A stretch of DNA of 64,000 bases from Bathymodiolus brooksi. Its lineage: Eukaryota; Mollusca; Bivalvia; Mytilida; Modiolidae. The stretch lies in the NCBI GenBank assembly GCA_963680875.1, contig OY804589.1, positions 24,411,853 through 24,475,852 of the forward strand, in the 5' to 3' direction. This document shows, one piece after another, positions 1 through 11,690 of the stretch (its first letter is position 1; every line of letters begins with the position of its first letter). The notes beneath the pieces were generated by a model, which saw nothing but the letters and a program-made list of their open reading frames with translations, had not been told where the DNA came from and searched no databases. Both the position numbers and the translations under genes were made by a program.

Positions 1-74
1 TGTCGTATTTACGTTATTTGTGTTTGTTTGCGTATAGTGGTGTCCACCACATATTGTGTTGTGTATTTATGTTT

Positions 75-1027
75 TGTTTCTCTTCGTCCTGTGTACCCAA
101 TGTTACCAGTGTCTCTAGATTGTCCATTCTTGATGCCCCTTCGGTTTTCTCTAACGTTTATTTTCGTTCCGTGTCTTGTGTACCCGGTGTTACCAGTGTC
201 TCTAGATTGTCCATTCTTGATTGCCCCTTCGGTTTTCTCTAACGTTTATTTTCGTCCTGTGTCTTGTGTACCCGATGTTACCAGTGTCTCTAGATTGTCC
301 ATTCTTGATTGCCCCTTCGGTTTTCTCTAACGTTTATTTTCGTCCTGTGTCTTGTGTACCCGGTGTTACCAGTGTCTCTGGATTGTCCATTCTTGATTGC
401 CCCTTCGGTTTTTTTCTAACGTATATTTTCGTCCCGTGTCTTCTGTACCCGGTGTTACCAGTGTCTCTGGATTGTCCATTCTTGATTGCCCCTTCGATTT
501 TCTCTAACGTTTATTTTCGTCCTGTGTCTTGTGTACCCGGTGTTACCAGTGTCTCTGGATTGTCCATTCTTGATTGCCCCTTCGGTTTTCTCTAACGTTT
601 ATTTTCGTCCTGTGTCTTGTGTACCCGGTGTTACCAGTGTCTCTAGATTGTCCATTCTTGATTGCCCTTTCGGTTTTCTCTAACGTTTATTTTCGTCCTG
701 TGTCTTGTGTACCCGGTGTTACCAGTGTCTCTGGATTGTCCATTCTTGATTGCCCCTTCGGTTTTTTCTAACGTATATTATCGTTCCGTGTCTTGTGTAC
801 CCAGTGTTGCCAGTATCTCTGGATTTTCCCTTCGGTTTTCTCTAACGTTTATTTTCGTCTCGTGTCTTGTGTACCCGGTGTTGCCAATGTCTGAATTGTC
901 CATTCTTGATTGCCCCCTCGGTTTTCTCTAAAGTTTATTTTCGTCCTATGTCTTGTGTACCCGGTGTTGCCAGTGTCTCTGGATTGTCCATTCTTGATTG
1001 CCCCTTCGGTTTTCTCTAACGTTTATT
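75..1027 (+). repeat. 88-bp minisatellite, copy A (about 11 units)
   Basis: Head-to-tail units of 88 bp, most 90-98% alike, each with 'GTGTACCCGGTGTTACCAGT' and 'GCCCCTTCGGTTTTCTCTAA'. One unit near 820-890 is truncated. The array ends about 185 bp before the acceptor of the HSPA12-like terminal exon, so it is intronic. Open frames across it arise because 88 is not a multiple of 3; they are not genes. The duplicated locus at 59.3-59.6 kb has only about 3 units. Confidence 0.95.
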
Positions 1028-1212
1028 GACCATCTCTATTAAAACTTTTGCATCATAACCGCCATGATATAACTGGAATATGTGTTGAAAGTGGCGTTAA
1101 AAACCATAAACCGAAGATACGAAAAATCAATCTTTTCCAATCGCCATCATGCTCATTGTGATCGTTTGATCCCAAAATAGGGATATTTATAGTGTATATT
1201 TTTATATTCTAG

Positions 1213-2267
1213 GAGGGACAGCGGATATTACAGTTCATGAAAAGGCTTCCAATGGTCAACTGAAGGAATTATGCAGGGCGACTGGTAATGAGTGTGGTGG
1301 CACGTCAATTGATGCTAGATTCTTTAAAGTGCTTCAAGAAATAGCTGGAGAAAAAGTAATATCAGAATTTAAAGAAAAGAACCCTTTATCTTATTTAGAT
1401 CTGGTTCGAGAATTTGAAGCAGTAAAACGAACAGTTGGAACAGAGAACAAGAAAAAAATCAGTGTAACAATTCCATTTGTTTCGATAGACAGAAAATGCC
1501 AGGAATTTGAAGGGAAGAGTTTAGAATCCGCCATTGATTCGTCGTCGTATGTGGATAAAATAACTCTATGTGGTGACAAATTGAGATTTAATACTGATTT
1601 AATGATCAAGCTCTTCACTCCAACAATTGGCAGCATCATTACCTTAATGAAAAACACCCTAGCCAATAGGTCCACGAATGACCTATCAACAATTCTAATG
1701 GTCGGGGGATTTTCCGAATGTCCTCTGATACAAGATGCCGTGCAGGCAGCATTCCCTGGCAAGCGAATTATAATACCGGAAGATGCTGGTATGTCGGTAT
1801 TGAAAGGGGCTGTTTTATTTGGTCATCGTCCGGATTTCATTCGGTCACGTGTGATGAAATGCAGCTACGGTGTAAAGACGAATATTCCTTTTGATAAGAG
1901 AAGGCATGATGCAAAGCAGAAGGTTTTGATGGATGGGAAAGAAAAATGCAACAATATTTTCTCTCTAATTATTGAAAAAGATCAGATGGTAGAAGCCGGA
2001 ACGAAAGTGTTGAAGTCATACTTTACTCCGTATCCACACCAAGACGTCATGGATTTTTTTATCTATGTATCGGACAAGCAATATCCGTCATACGTTGATG
2101 ACGATGGTTGCTCTCTACTTTGTAAACCTACAATTACATTCCCTAAAACATGTGCGGAAAAGCGCTGGGTTGACGTTGAATATATCTTCGGAAATACGGA
2201 AATTGGAATGAAAGCGGTAGACAGGAATTCTGGGAAGGAAATAACCTGTAGGTTTAATCTGATTTAA
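1213..2267 (+). CDS. HSPA12-like: HSPA12-like (HSP70 family) terminal exon, copy A
   Basis: C-terminal 351 codons of an HSP70-family ATPase of the HSPA12 type, a cytosolic actin-fold nucleotide-binding protein whose client role is poorly defined. The exon follows the acceptor TTCTAG at 1,207-1,212 and opens in phase 1. It reads GGTADITVHEKAS (phosphate-2 motif), then GGTSIDARFF, VGGFSECPLIQ (adenosine-binding motif), and IIPEDAGMSVLKGAVLFGHRP, a wording typical of HSPA12 rather than canonical HSP70. It ends with TAA at 2,265-2,267. There is no EEVD tail, as expected for HSPA12. Upstream exons lie outside the window. The reading frame is intact. The paralogous exon at 59,757-60,811 has the same length. 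Confidence 0.9.
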
Positions 2268-3112
2268 CATTGTTTGTTTTATTGTTGTGTCCAGTAGCTA
2301 AATGTCAGACTGTACTAATTAAAAAATATGGATATTCCTGATTTGATTCTAAAATTATACGTTTTTGACATTTGTTTTTCATATGAGTTATTGCCCTTGC
2401 GTGAGAGCAATTTTATTATAATTTTCTTAAAAGCTATCTATATATATTTGAACCGTATAAAAATTAAGGGGTAATTTCATTTACAAGTTTTTAACAACAT
2501 TTAAATTGTATACAGAGGATGAAATATTTTTTTTTTAATTTTAGTTGAAGTTTGCATGAAATTTAAAGGGAAGTTACTCCTGCGAAAACCCGAAAAAACG
2601 TCTAATTTTAGAATGAAGTCGGAAGTATGCAAATAGTCCATTGGGCTCAAAATAATCCATATATATTTAACTTCAATTATCAATTTTAATTATTCCATTC
2701 CATTCAGTATATTTTACAATACAACAAAGCAAAAAGAACTATTTTCTTTAAAAAGGACTACTTTTGGTGAATTATTGGTTTGACACCATTATGAAGTTCC
2801 GGTATTTTTTGTTTTTCATTTTATTAGTTACAATGCCATTGTACATAAAGTGTGATAATTTCGTTTTGATAATAATTGTGAAATCTGCTGTGAATTTATT
2901 GTCGTGCTTACTGTATGATATGTCCACAACAATAGTTATATTGGGGCTAATTATGAATATAGACATGTCTTGACTGTAACATGAAAATTAATATCCATAG
3001 AATTTATTGTTGTTTTTTTTTTTTGCCTCATTTCTTTGCCTGGCGATTTCTGTATCAGATCAAAGTACTTGCATGGGGTTCTTTCCCTTCGGTCAATTCA
3101 ATATTTTGGCTT
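2268..3112. other. 3' flank of HSPA12-like copy A; no gene seen
   Basis: AT-rich sequence conserved with 60,812-61,942. A 69-codon frame at 2,764-2,973 is present in both copies, but the duplication alone explains that and it starts without a supported context, so I do not call it. No clear AATAAA close behind the stop codon. Confidence 0.6.
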
Positions 3113-3373
3113 GGTTTTATTTATGGTGTTTAACGCCACTTTCAACAATATTCCAGTTATATCGTGGCGGTCAGTTTTATTGGTGCAGGAAACCGGAGTA
3201 CCCGGAGAAAACCACTGACCTGTCGCAAGTTACTGACAAACTGTATCACATAATGTTGTATCGAGAACACCTCGCCATGAGCGGGGTTAGAACTCACAAC
3301 TTCAGTGGTGATAGCCACTGATTCCACAAGTAGTTGTAAATCCAACTACTATATGATCACGACGACGACGGCC
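3113..3373 (-). mobile_element. tRNA-derived SINE, family A
   Basis: Read on the minus strand it starts GCCGTCGT.GTCGT, runs through GGTAGTTGGATTTACAACTA, a pol III B-box-like GTTCTAACCCC, then a conserved middle with CCGGGTACTCCGGTTTCCT and ends TGTTGAAAGTGGCGTTAAAC. The same unit recurs at 4.3, 5.3, 8.2, 19.3, 48.8, 61.9 and 63.2 kb. The CCGGGTACTCCGG region resembles central domains of widespread animal SINEs (MetaSINE or V-SINE like); the exact family is not determined. Confidence 0.85.
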
Positions 3374-3536
3374 CTCATTTGGTAAATAACATACGTATTA
3401 ATCCGCGACAAACCGTTTACTCATTGTGGCATAATTGGGTATTTATATTTATATTAGCTGAAGTTAAACGGTAACAGAAATAAATGTTGTCGTATAATTA
3501 GTGACAAATATAGATACTGCTTTTTACATTACAAAC

Positions 3537-3830
3537 AGGGTTTATTAGCGTGCTCGCCACGAGTGTAGTAGATCGGGGGTTCGAGTCTAGGTCGGATCAA
3601 ACCAAAGACTATACAATTGGTATTTGTTGTTCTCTGTTAAGAACGCAGCATTAAGTAGAATGAGTAAAGACTGAATGGCTCTGAATAAAGATAATGTGTC
3701 CGAGTGGGGCGAAATGTCTATCCACGGAATATTGTTTCAGTGAGCTAGCATTATAAAAATCGGGGCCAACTAAGCGTGTTGGTCTAGTACAAAGTGAACC
3801 TCATCATCATCTCGGGGTTTAAACAAGGAC
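3537..3830 (+). mobile_element. tRNA-derived SINE, family B
   Basis: Starts GCGTGCTCGCCACGAGTG with a B-box-like GGGGTTCGAGTCT, then 'CAAACCAAAGACTATACAATT', 'GATAATGTGTC' and 'AAGCGTGTTGGTCTAGTACA'. A fuller copy at 7.4 kb ends in an (ATCA)n tail; this copy ends in an unrelated CATCATCATCTCGG. The duplicated copy is at 62,373. Confidence 0.8.
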
Positions 3831-4343
3831 CATACAATTGCTTAATTGTTTTATAAATGATTTACAAGAGATATTTAATTACTCGTTTGATGCTTTATTA
3901 CGTAAAAAAAATCATAAATATCTGCTGTTAGATGACGATTTGATAATAACATCAGGGTTTCATGAAGGTATTTTTTTTAGAATACTTTGACAATTATGGA
4001 CAGTAAATGCAATAAAAAAAAAAAAAGCAAACAAACAAACAAAAAAATAAAAAATAAAAAAAAGCAAAACAAAGTCATTATTTTTTATATTTTTTTTTGC
4101 TCAAAAAATCTTATTCATTAAACTCACAGAAATATTTTTAAAAGCTTCCTTATAAATTTAAACTGAAGAATTATTTTTTTTTAGAATTAATTCTATATTA
4201 AGTTCTATTGTTCACCCAGGTCTATGTCAGTATCGGCATTTTACTCAAATTAGAGAACAATTTCATGACCGCTTCACATAACTAAGAAGGGAAGCACATA
4301 CAATTAGTTTAATTACGCCACAGTTTATTGGGTTAGGGTTATA
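3831..4343. other. Low-complexity AT-rich spacer
   Basis: A-rich run with AAAC/AAAT repeats at about 4,010-4,075 and T-rich tracts to 4,200. No gene or recognisable element. The same sequence is in copy B. Confidence 0.6.
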
Positions 4344-4504
4344 GGGAAAACCACCGACCTGTCGCAAGTCACTGACAAACTCTATCACATAATGTTGTAC
4401 ACCACGCCCTGATCGAGATTCGCACTCACAACATCAGTGGTGATAGGCACTGATTGCATAGGTAGTTGTAAATCCAACTACCATACAAGCACGGCAACAA
4501 TGGC
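4344..4504 (-). mobile_element. SINE family A, internally deleted
   Basis: Family A SINE lacking its 3' part. The duplicated copy at 63,169 still has the missing 73 bp, so the deletion postdates the segmental duplication. Confidence 0.8.
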
Positions 4505-4949
4505 CCCTCGCATCATTTAACTAAGAAGGGAGGCATATAAAGTTAGTTAAACCGCACCACATTTTATTGAAGTGCCTGTACCAATCAGAAAAGTCAGTGG
4601 TCATGTATATGTGTGCTATGGGTATCTAACACTCATGTCACAAAATTAAGCAATATTAAATGATATTTATACGATTATAATATATTTATACAACATATAG
4701 GTTACAAGACTTTACATAAAATCACAAGTACTTGTATATTGGTCACGTGACGTCGAATCAGTTTTAAAAAAAAAATGCTCGCCAATGGCTGTTATATTGC
4801 TGACACAAATAGATGATATACATTCATTGTAAAATCTACATTGTGACACGTTTTGATTGGTCACACAATGAATTCATTGTCAGCGCTGAATATATAGTAC
4901 TCGTTGATTGGGCAGAGCTTGAACTTCATCGACAGTGCAAAGGTCAAAG

Positions 4950-5204
4950 TTACTTGCTTTTTTCATATGCCTGAATGAATTCGTCATATTTTAAGTTTTT
5001 GGCCGAATCCTTACACCAAGTAATTAACATGGCGGCCAGCTTGTCGCCACAGAGTTTCAGTTCTGCGTCCGATTTGATGCCGTCCAGTATTTCCTGCTTA
5101 GATAATGTGCCGCTTTTATCAGTATCAAGTCGCTTGAAAATATCTCTCAGAACATCACCAGTAGAACGTTTCCCCCAAATATCAAGAAACTCGTCATAAT
5201 TTAT
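4950..5204 (-). CDS. EF-hand calcium-binding protein, last exon (copy A)
   Basis: 85 codons of a calmodulin-like calcium sensor or buffer, read after the acceptor TTTCAG (5,210-5,205) in phase 0. It opens with INYDEFLDIW, the exit helix of one EF-hand, followed by a perfect EF loop DTDKSGTLSKQE (D1, D3, S5, L8, E12). A last, degenerate hand CKDSAKNLKYDE has C instead of D at position 1, so probably does not bind calcium. It ends YEKSK then TAA at 4,952-4,950. The preceding exon is at 7,868-8,033, separated by a 2.66-kb intron full of transposons. It is tail to tail with the HSPA12-like exon. Exact family (calmodulin, troponin C or small sarcoplasmic type) not resolved. Confidence 0.85.
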   Translation of the reverse strand: MNYDEFLDIWGKRSTGDVLRDIFKRLDTDKSGTLSKQEILDGIKSDAELKLCGDKLAAMLITWCKDSAKNLKYDEFIQAYEKSK

Positions 5205-5261
5205 CTGAAACATTAGATTTTATGAAAAATGAAATAAATGGGAAGTAGCAATATCCTTTAT

Positions 5262-5516
5262 GAGTAAGGTGTTTAACGCCACTTTCAACAATATTTCAGT
5301 TATCGTGGCAGTCAGTTTTATTCGTGAAGGAAATAGGAATACCAGGAGAAACCCACCGACCTGCCGCAAGTCACTGAAAAACTTTATCACATAATATTGT
5401 ATAGAGTACACCTCACCTAAGCGGACTTCTAACTCGCAACTTTAGTGGTGATAGGCACTCATTGCACAGGTAGTTGTAAATTCAACTACCATACGATCAT
5501 GACCACGATGACCCCG
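5262..5516 (-). mobile_element. SINE family A in EF-hand intron
   Basis: Diverged family A copy with the GGTAGTTGTAAATTCAACTA hairpin and GTGGTGATAGGCACTCATTG. It lies in the intron between the two EF-hand exons. Confidence 0.8.
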
Positions 5517-5536
5517 TAACAATATGTATATGTCTT

Positions 5537-5908
5537 AAGGTGGTAGACATGGGATACCCTAAAATTTTCCCATCATTCAATTTTTTTTAAATTTGCATCA
5601 TGGAATAGTTGTGTCTAATTACATTATCTGCTAAAATTTCACCGTGCCGTTTTCTCCATAGCACATCCTAAATATAGCAATTTTGGGGGTATTCTTGACG
5701 CCAGATGGTAATACTATTTTCGGAAGATTCTAATAGATATGCACATTTATTTCTGATTGAAAGGGAATCTTTTGGCTTTAATACACTTGAGAGTGTTGTT
5801 GTTGAATAAATATGAAATATCTAGCATATCTGAATATCCTGTTTGGAGATAATCACGTGCAAAACAGTGGACACTGAAAAAAAGGGGGGATGCCCTGAGG
5901 ACCACCTT
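5537..5908. mobile_element. MITE-like element with imperfect 23-bp TIRs
   Basis: The left end AAGGTGGTAGACATGGGATA matches the reverse complement of the right end, AAGGTGGTCCTCAGGGCATC, imperfectly. Length 372 bp, no coding sequence, no clean target duplication. Confidence 0.5.
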
Positions 5909-7424
5909 GGTATTAAAAATCGGATTAAAAAAATTATTGTCAATTAATTTCCACCAAAAAATGTCACACTGAAAAATAGACATATAGACATCATTGCACC
6001 AAATTTTACAAACTTTTACCGTCAGATTTTTAAAATATTTAAATTTATGTTTTTCATGGAAGGTACCCAGAAAAAAATGAAATTGTCGAGGAAAGTTATC
6101 ACACGCCCATCCTTTACTAGTTTCTTTGTTTGTGAGATACAAAATAACTAGCTACCAATAACAAAAAGCTTTTCAATTCTTATACATTGTAATTGACAAA
6201 GTGGATGTCCAAATTACCAAATGACAGCATTTGTCTTTTTTATTTTCAAGTCGGCTGGGGAGGGGGAGGGGTGGTTTGAGGGTGACTCTACTTGATTAAT
6301 TCATTACAAAAAAAAACACAAAAACACAAACAGCCATCCAGCTGTATTGTTAAATTCCTTAAAATTCTGTGCTCCAGTTGTATTCGTTTGATTCTGGTTA
6401 TTCTTTAGTTGTCTTAGAAGAAGGGGGCGGCGGTATAAGAGAGGATCAGATGTTACAATTTTTTTCCCAAACATAGCTTTCTATCTTTGCTAATATCTTG
6501 TTTATATCTTTCATATTTAACATTAAATTCATGTTTTGTATTTGTTTTATTATTATTATTGATCTTATATTTATTGATTTTAGATTTATTCATTTTTGCC
6601 TTGAAATCTGTCAATGACATCTAAATGTTCGTTTCCTTCCCCCGATTTCTTACGTCCCCATGATCGCCATGTTTAAAACTTAGACATGTTGATTGTTTAG
6701 CTTTTAAAAAGCTACAAATAACTCAAGTTTTGTGAAAATAATTAGAATATAACACAATTCAACGGCCAATTTGGTAAAGGAAGCGTCTGTTTGTATATTT
6801 TAAGATTTGGGATTTAATATTCACCTGGAATTTCGTCAGTACAAATTTGCAGAAGTTTGCCGTGATACTTTTGTATCAACAAATTAAACCTTCTTTATTG
6901 CTTGAATAAAACCTTTTCCTCTTATTCTTATGTATCTTTCCATTGATTACAATTGTTTTGACAATCAGCTTTACCATACCCCCCATAAAACGAAGATTAT
7001 TTGCAAGAAAAGAGTGACTTGCAAAAAGAAACAAGGCGACTTTAATTTCGCTTTGTAGTCGAGGGAGAGCGACTTCAGCCGATATAGGGCGAGAATTTCG
7101 CCCACTTCGCCTGGTTTGGTGAGCCCTGCAAGGAGCACAGCTATGGAAAGGTAAAAGGAAAAGGAGTCATTTTTTTAACTGGTCATATCCAATGTAAACA
7201 ATCTTTGTCACCAAGAAGCTTGGAATTGAGGGGGGAATTTTCAAACGCACAGATGATCATATATTTGAGAAGGCACTGAAAATAGAGTTATCTCCCATAC
7301 CCCAGGCCTATCACCTTAAATATCCAAAATAGAACAATTTTTGAGAAGATAATTTGCGAAAACACAGACAGTCATTTGATTTATTATACTTTCACTGAAC
7401 CTGCTAATGTGTTGCTCCCAACCA
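5909..7424. other. EF-hand intron sequence without recognised features
   Basis: AT-rich intron with short G-rich runs near 6,255-6,275 and 6,420. A 131-codon antisense frame at 5,747-6,142 overlaps the MITE and has no domain I recognise. Nothing else supported. Confidence 0.5.
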
Positions 7425-7858
<434 letters not shown>

Positions 7859-7867
7859 ATCATTTAC

Positions 7868-8033
7868 CTTTTAATCATCATCCTTTATGAGAGCTAGAAG
7901 CATATCAGAAATCATGTTGGACTTTACGTCTACTTCTGCTTCACTGCTGGCAGCGTTTAAGATTTCATCTCTTGTTAAGAAGCCACTACCATCACTGTCA
8001 AGTTTCTTAAACGTTCTTCTCATTACAAGCATC
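7868..8033 (-). CDS. EF-hand protein, upstream exon, with an in-frame stop
   Basis: Begins after the acceptor TTTACAG (AG at 8,035-8,034) and ends at AAAAG before the donor GTAAAT (7,867). It encodes RRTFKKLDSDGSGFLTRDEI, a perfect EF loop DSDGSGFLTRDE, then a helix ending ALIKDDD. TAA follows at 7,873-7,871, one codon before the donor. The phase fits the exon at 5,204 exactly, so the stop falls in the loop of the second EF-hand. Either this gene copy is a pseudogene, the true donor lies elsewhere, or the base calls are wrong. No further upstream exon could be identified. Confidence 0.75.
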
Positions 8034-8244
8034 CTGTAAACGTATAATTTCATGAGTACACATTTCTTTATGCTATCATTATTTGGATTATCTCCCTTTG
8101 TTGTTTCCGCTTACAATATACAATAGATATTTCTATAAGAATGATTTCAAAAACAATTGAATGCTTGTTTGTTTGATTGCTTAGTTTTGTTTTTTTGGGT
8201 GTTTTTGTTTTATTTTTTTGTCTTTAATGTGCATTTAACAAAAC

Positions 8245-8424
8245 AATATCCGGAGAAAACCATCGACCTGTCCGAAGTCACTGACAAACTTTATCACATA
8301 ATGTTATATCGAGTACACCTCGCCATGAACGGGGTTTTAACTCACAACTTATGTGGTAATAAGCACTGATTACAAAGGTAGTTATAAATCCAACTCCCAT
8401 ACGATCACGACCACGACGGCCACT
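8245..8424 (-). mobile_element. SINE family A, truncated
   Basis: Contains the ATATCCGGAGAAAACCATCG and CCTCGCCATGAACGGGG blocks and the terminal GATCACGACCACGACGGCC. The end carrying the AACGCCACTTTCAACA block is missing. Confidence 0.8.
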
Positions 8425-8496
8425 TAAAGACAATTGAATGTTTCTTTCGCTTAAAATATGCAATTAAAACAAACATCTCATTAAAAAAAAAAACTT

Positions 8497-8562
8497 GCTC
8501 TCGTCATGATAGAGCTGAACATTGCTGAGTTGGCGTTAAACAACAATCACTCACTCAATCAC
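8497..8562 (+). mobile_element. SINE family B 3' tail fragment
   Basis: CTCGTCATGATAGAGCTGAA followed by TGCTGAGTTGGCGTTAAACA and a CACTCACTCAATCA tail: the 3' end of family B only. Confidence 0.65.
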
Positions 8563-8934
8563 AGTAAAGACATTTTGCGGAAGCATTTTTAGTTAAATCA
8601 CTGTGTAAAGCATCACTGTAACATAATATTGAACTAAACAATATCAGGAGTAACCTTCATCAGGTACGCTGAAAGTCAAAATATTAAATGGAAAGCCAAT
8701 TAATTTAAAAGTCTTTGGCAGAACGTAATCGAAAGGGCTTACACAGGATAACCATAAACTGCTAGGTCGCATATGAATCAGGACGGACAATTTTAGTTAT
8801 AATGATAATTATTATTTAACTTTTATTTATTAGCCTTTATATGATCAAATCTGTCAATGCAATATAAAAACTTCCACTGGGTCAATACGATAAAAACCAG
8901 TCCAATACGAATATTTACCGTATAGGCCCGATTC

Positions 8935-9314
8935 CAGTCAGTCCAATAACAGCTAGCTCGGAATCCTCTAGACGTTTCGACAATTGCAAGGAAAAGTTCC
9001 GAGATATATTGGACTGGTTAATAAAGGTATCATTACGTGATGTTTTTCATATTGACCTAATTATAGGTCCTCGGTCTGATGTATTGGCCTTCGGCTGCGC
9101 CTCAAGCCAATAACAGCAGGCCTCGGACCTATAAATAGGCCAATATGAAAAATATCACGTAATAATACTATATTTAAGAAATAATTCTCGGATGCCGGGC
9201 TCTATGCTTATTTTAACATAGGTAGGCATTATATTATCGCTCGGTGTAAAATAATGACAAATATAATGCCTACCTATGTTAAAATTAGCATAGAGCCCGG
9301 CATCCGAGAATTAT
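8935..9314. mobile_element. Three consecutive foldback (palindromic) elements
   Basis: Three inverted-repeat units follow each other. At 8,935-9,019 the arms are CCAGTCAGTCCAATA..CTCGGAA and their inverse. At 9,028-9,169 the arms are about 62 bp around TTCGGCTGCGCCTC. At 9,181-9,314 near-perfect 52-bp arms begin ATAATTCTCGGATGCCGGGC. No coding capacity; non-autonomous foldback or MITE type. Confidence 0.8.
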
Positions 9315-9385
9315 GTCGATTCTAACAGGGATGTTACGGTAATTTTATGCATTCAAGCGTACCTAGACAGAGATTATCTTTGGGC

Positions 9386-9491
9386 GCTGTTCCAATTACC
9401 TCCAGCTATTATTTACAAGAATATATAACGCTACAGAAGCTGTTCCAATTACCTCCCGCTATTATTTACAAGAATATATAACGCTACAGAA
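9386..9491 (+). repeat. 53-bp tandem duplication
   Basis: Two consecutive 53-bp copies starting GCTGTTCCAATTACCTCC, differing at about one base. Recent local duplication. Confidence 0.95.
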
Positions 9492-9658
9492 ACGTTATAA
9501 AAATTGATAACGATCAACAATTAGTTTCATCTGATTTTTTTTGTATATTTATTATTTTTATTCTTTTAATCTTACATACATAAAGTACAAATATGCAAAA
9601 TACGCTGTCGATTAGATTTGCCTTCTGTACATGTGCTAGGGGTGTTCTGTGCTATTAG

Positions 9659-9836
9659 CACAGGCACTCGAAATCCGGACCCCCTTTTTCCTCATTTGGT
9701 CCCTCCCGCGATTATGGTATGGATCTTTGTCAGGAAGTATATCTTTGAACCATTTATCCATATTTTACAACATTTCGTGTTACAACTCTCTCGTTCTACT
9801 AACTTTTGTTTCTAGGTCCAGATGCTGTATTACTTA
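9659..9836 (+). mobile_element. Fragment of the CTTAAAGGG-ended TIR element
   Basis: Nearly identical to 38,944-39,118 (CACAGGCACTC, CCCTCCCGCGATTATGG, CTCTCTCGTTCTACTAACTT), the inner part of the left arm of the element at 38,926-40,140. The termini are not present here. Confidence 0.8.
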
Positions 9837-11690
9837 TATATACATAAAGGTATGAAACAATCGTCAAAATACGAAGAGGGAATCGATATTTAACAATAAC
9901 GCGCCAGTTTTAAAAAGGACCTTCGCTTGTCCTCGTCTCAAAAATGATTTTCCTTCATTCCTATCTAGTTTATACGTACGAACAACAAATATTTATTGAC
10001 GAAATTCAAGTTTATTCTCGACGACACATCCAACTTTCCTCCACTCTTGCCCATTCAGGAGGTCAACCGAACATATTTTGTTTCGCGCTATTTCATTGGT
10101 CGGAAAGATTTTCGGAACTTTTTTAGTTTGTTCTACGCTACGCACGGCCAATCCATTTCGTATCGAGAGGCCTATTAAGCGGGAGTTTTGAATAAGAATA
10201 AAAGAATATAAGTTTCAACAAAAATACTATTATTTTGGCAAAACTTTTAAAGAACAAGCACGAGAAGTACACGTCAGATTAAATCTAAGACTCTGTTGAT
10301 GACCATTTTTTTTTCTTCTTTTTTTTTTGGAAAAGGGGGTGGGGAGTAGATGATGTTGTTGAAGATTCAAGCAGAAAAGCGAAGCTGGTTGTTTCCTTGT
10401 ATGTTATTGGATTTTGTTTTATGTACAATATACATGATGTACATTTACCCATATCCATTCTTTTTTTCAGTTAAATAACATAATTAGAACTTTTCATGAG
10501 TATTGCAACAAAGTTTGATCTTTAATTCTTTCTGTAGCTGAAAGAAATATTATAAAAATTCGGGTTTGAACAACACACACCTAAAATTGTGGATGTAAAA
10601 CAAAAAGGGGGGGGGGGGGGTAATTACTCACAGAAATGTTCTTGTACCTAGACACGAGGAGGACTTTAATTTCATTTTGTTTAATCATTTCCAGTCTAAA
10701 TGTCCTTTAGGCACCAGCCCTTGATGACCTCTGTATATAAATGGCATTGCTCTCGTGCATGTACATGTACGAGTACATATTGGTCATGGGGAGGACGCTG
10801 GATTTGTCTTATGTCATTGAATTAGCCCCTTGTAAATATAAAAGGGTTTATTTCTATTTCGGTGTTCAGAAGAAGTTAATAACTTGTTAAATATCTACAA
10901 ACGATATATATTTAGTTTTTTTTTGTGTTTTTTTTTGTAATTGTCCAGTGGACTCTTCCAAATACTAGACTCATCAGAGACATAGATATGTTTAGTACTT
11001 ATGTACCAATCTAATTTCTGCAAATTGCTTGTTTGTATACTGTTTATTACATTTATGTATTAGAATGTTCCTAATCAACATAAAGATCATAATATAATTG
11101 CCGCCAATCACGTTTTATCTAAATTGCTAATCACTTAATTATGCCATAAATTAATTATTAATTAATTTCTTTGATCCTTACAAAAGAATCCGCTCATCAA
11201 TAAAATTTAAATTTTACATCTTTTAACCAAAAATATTAATTTATATTAATATATAATGTTTATTTTTTTTTATTTTTCATTTTTTATTTTTTGGGGGCTG
11301 ATTTGACCTTCTTTTTGAGGCCGATTTGACTTGGGGCCGATTTGATTGGGGTCGATTTGACTTGGGGCCGATTTGATTGGAAATCATCGCATGCAGATGT
11401 TCAATCTACGGAGCATTTCGTTGACGTGTATTCTTAAATCGATCGATGCAATTAAAAATTTGAAAATCCTTTGTGGTGATATTGATGTTGCAAAGTAACC
11501 TGGCCGGCCTGTTTGAACTTCAAACTATGACCGTGGACGAATCTACTATTTATATGTAACACCGGGTTCTCGTACAAATAACAACAATCGGCTATTCATA
11601 GTATTGTTGTTTGCATAGTATAGACTCTAATTAAATGGATTAGTGAATTCAGATGTAAACTATTTTACCTGTCCACCCTAAATTAAAGAT
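9837..11690. other. AT-rich spacer with simple repeats
   Basis: No gene recognised. A G run lies at about 10,604-10,620. A degenerate tandem repeat of GGGGCCGATTTGA, period 14-17 bp, covers 11,294-11,381. Overlapping 60-codon frames near 9,944-10,178 lack any motif. Confidence 0.5.

Larger units (their letters stand above)
1028..5204. repeat. Segmental duplication, copy A
   Basis: This block matches 59,575-64,000 in the same orientation, base for base over long stretches. It contains the HSPA12-like terminal exon, its downstream region, the same SINE insertions and the EF-hand exon. Differences are small indels: copy B has about 290 bp extra at 61,190-61,480, and copy A lacks about 73 bp inside the SINE at 4,344. 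The shared SINEs show that duplication came after their insertion. Copies are offset by about 58.5 kb at the HSP exon and 58.9 kb at the EF-hand exon. Confidence 0.95.

Noticed and set aside
18..931. Overlapping frames of 65-124 codons with VSRLSILDCPFGFL-type repeats
   Set aside because: They are translations of the 88-bp minisatellite in several frames; intronic position and lack of any gene signal argue against coding.
2764..2973. 69-codon frame conserved at 61,590-61,799
   Set aside because: The conservation is that of the whole segmental duplication; antisense frames are equally open, and there is no domain.
3537..3610. tRNA gene
   Set aside because: It has a B-box-like region but no foldable complete tRNA cloverleaf that I can see, and recurs as a dispersed SINE head.
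5747..6142. 131-codon antisense frame in the EF-hand intron
   Set aside because: No motif, AT-rich composition with K/N/F/Y bias expected from random AT-rich DNA, and overlap with a MITE.
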